Positions 53,806-54,057 of a stretch of 54,057 nucleotides of DNA are shown here, in pieces. The stretch's first letter is position 1; the number at the start of each line of letters is the position of its first letter. The notes beneath the pieces are model-generated. The model was not told the origin of the DNA. It worked only from the letters and a program-made list of their open reading frames with translations, and made no database searches. The DNA is from Elusimicrobiota bacterium (GTDB lineage: Bacteria > Elusimicrobiota > Elusimicrobia > FEN-1173), in assembly GCA_016721625.1 (NCBI GenBank), contig JADKHR010000002.1, positions 1-54,057 on the forward strand. Reading direction: 5' to 3'. The translations under genes were made by a program, and so were the position numbers.

Positions 53806-54057
53806 GGGACAGGGTTCTCCACGGCAGCGGGTCGGCGGTGCGGGTCGAGATCAGCACTTCGCGCGTAACCCAACCAGGCGAAAGGAATCCACTGCGGCGC
53901 GTTTGGAACTGGCTCCGCCGCATCCAGCACGTCGGAGACCAGCCCACGGAGATATTGGCAGGATAAGCCTCGCCCAGGCCCGAAGTCGCCACCTCGTCGC
54001 CGGGTTGGATCGTTGAATCGGAAAACAAATAGTTTAAAGAGGCGCCCGGTGCCGCGG
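53802..54057 (-). CDS. mreC: Rod shape-determining protein MreC (C-terminal part, runs off right edge)
   Basis: SDSTIQPGDEVATSGLGEAYPANISVG is the beta-rich C-terminal region of MreC, with the conserved GDxVxTSGLG...P-x-x-x-VG pattern. A frame change near 53960 then gives REVLISTRTADPLP and, in a third frame, AAVENPVP ending at TGA 53802-53804. About 85 residues in the window; the N-terminus lies to the right. ATGA overlap with mreD. Confidence 0.84.
   Translation of the reverse strand, partial: RGTGRLFKLFVFRFNDPTRRRGGDFGPGRGLSCQYLRGLVSDVLDAAEPVPNAPQWIPFAWLGYARSADLDPHRRPAAVENPVP

Noticed and set aside
1..54057. CRISPR array, tRNA or prophage features
   Set aside because: No regular short direct-repeat series, no clear cloverleaf, and no phage structural or integrase genes seen.

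Overview
The window reads as one end-to-end stretch of a GC-rich (roughly 58 percent by eye) Gram-negative genome. Every confident gene is on the minus strand, so transcription runs from high to low coordinates. A lipobox lipoprotein, type IV prepilin-like proteins, a Wzx-type flippase and the mreC-mreD-mrdA-mrdB-rng order indicate a diderm rod. Pseudopilin genes next to that order would fit an Elusimicrobiota-like lineage, but this taxonomic guess is weak.

Layout in transcription order. (1) 54057-48852: the elongasome operon mreC (cut by the window edge), mreD, mrdA (PBP2), mrdB (RodA) and rng (RNase G), all with several frame breaks. (2) 48577-48379: a REP-like repeat unit and a decayed REP-associated tyrosine transposase fragment, the only plus-strand coding trace. 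(3) 47946-44439: an FG-GAP/VCBS repeat surface protein followed by three prepilin-like genes. (4) 44106-40761: an emfourin-like small protein, a phospholipase-D-fold protein, a GbsR-type regulator with a consensus promoter and nested operator-like palindromes, and a protealysin-type M4 metalloprotease. (5) 40764-39458: a lipoprotein and a small helical protein. (6) 39459-31194: LhgO, a ColD-like PLP 3-dehydratase (His in place of the PLP lysine), a GDP-fucose/colitose-synthase-like reductase, a thiamine-diphosphate E1 alpha/beta pair, an epimerase, an HddA-like sugar kinase and a GT2. (7) 31110-17258: a membrane glycosyltransferase and a full pseudaminic-acid-type nonulosonate set (PseB, PseC, SpsF-like cytidylyltransferase, PseH, PseG, PseI) mixed with two Gfo/Idh oxidoreductases, extra aminotransferases, a methyltransferase and a formyltransferase. 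(8) 17261-1: a GT-B-like protein, flippase, methyltransferases, glycosyltransferases, a CDP-glucose to CDP-4-keto-6-deoxyhexose branch (rfbF, rfbG, RmlC-like, SDR), asparagine synthase, a FemAB-like protein and alanine racemase.

Taken together, about 40 kb (39.5 kb leftwards) is a surface-glycan locus: sugar-nucleotide enzymes make CDP-6-deoxyhexoses, a probable 3-deoxygenated sugar and CMP-nonulosonate; glycosyltransferases assemble them; a flippase exports the product. Genes are joined by many 4-base ATGA or GTGA overlaps, so it is probably translated as a coupled operon.

Caveat: many genes are broken by single-base frame changes, densest at 1-4.2 kb and 48.9-54 kb. Several breaks come as compensating pairs and they hit essential genes, so most look like sequence errors. 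Spans given for such genes are for the reconstructed gene. The most interesting hypothesis is that the ColD-like enzyme, the E1 alpha/beta pair and the reductase form a route to a 3,6-dideoxy, possibly two-carbon-branched sugar of the yersiniose type, using a PDH-E1-like pair instead of YerE.
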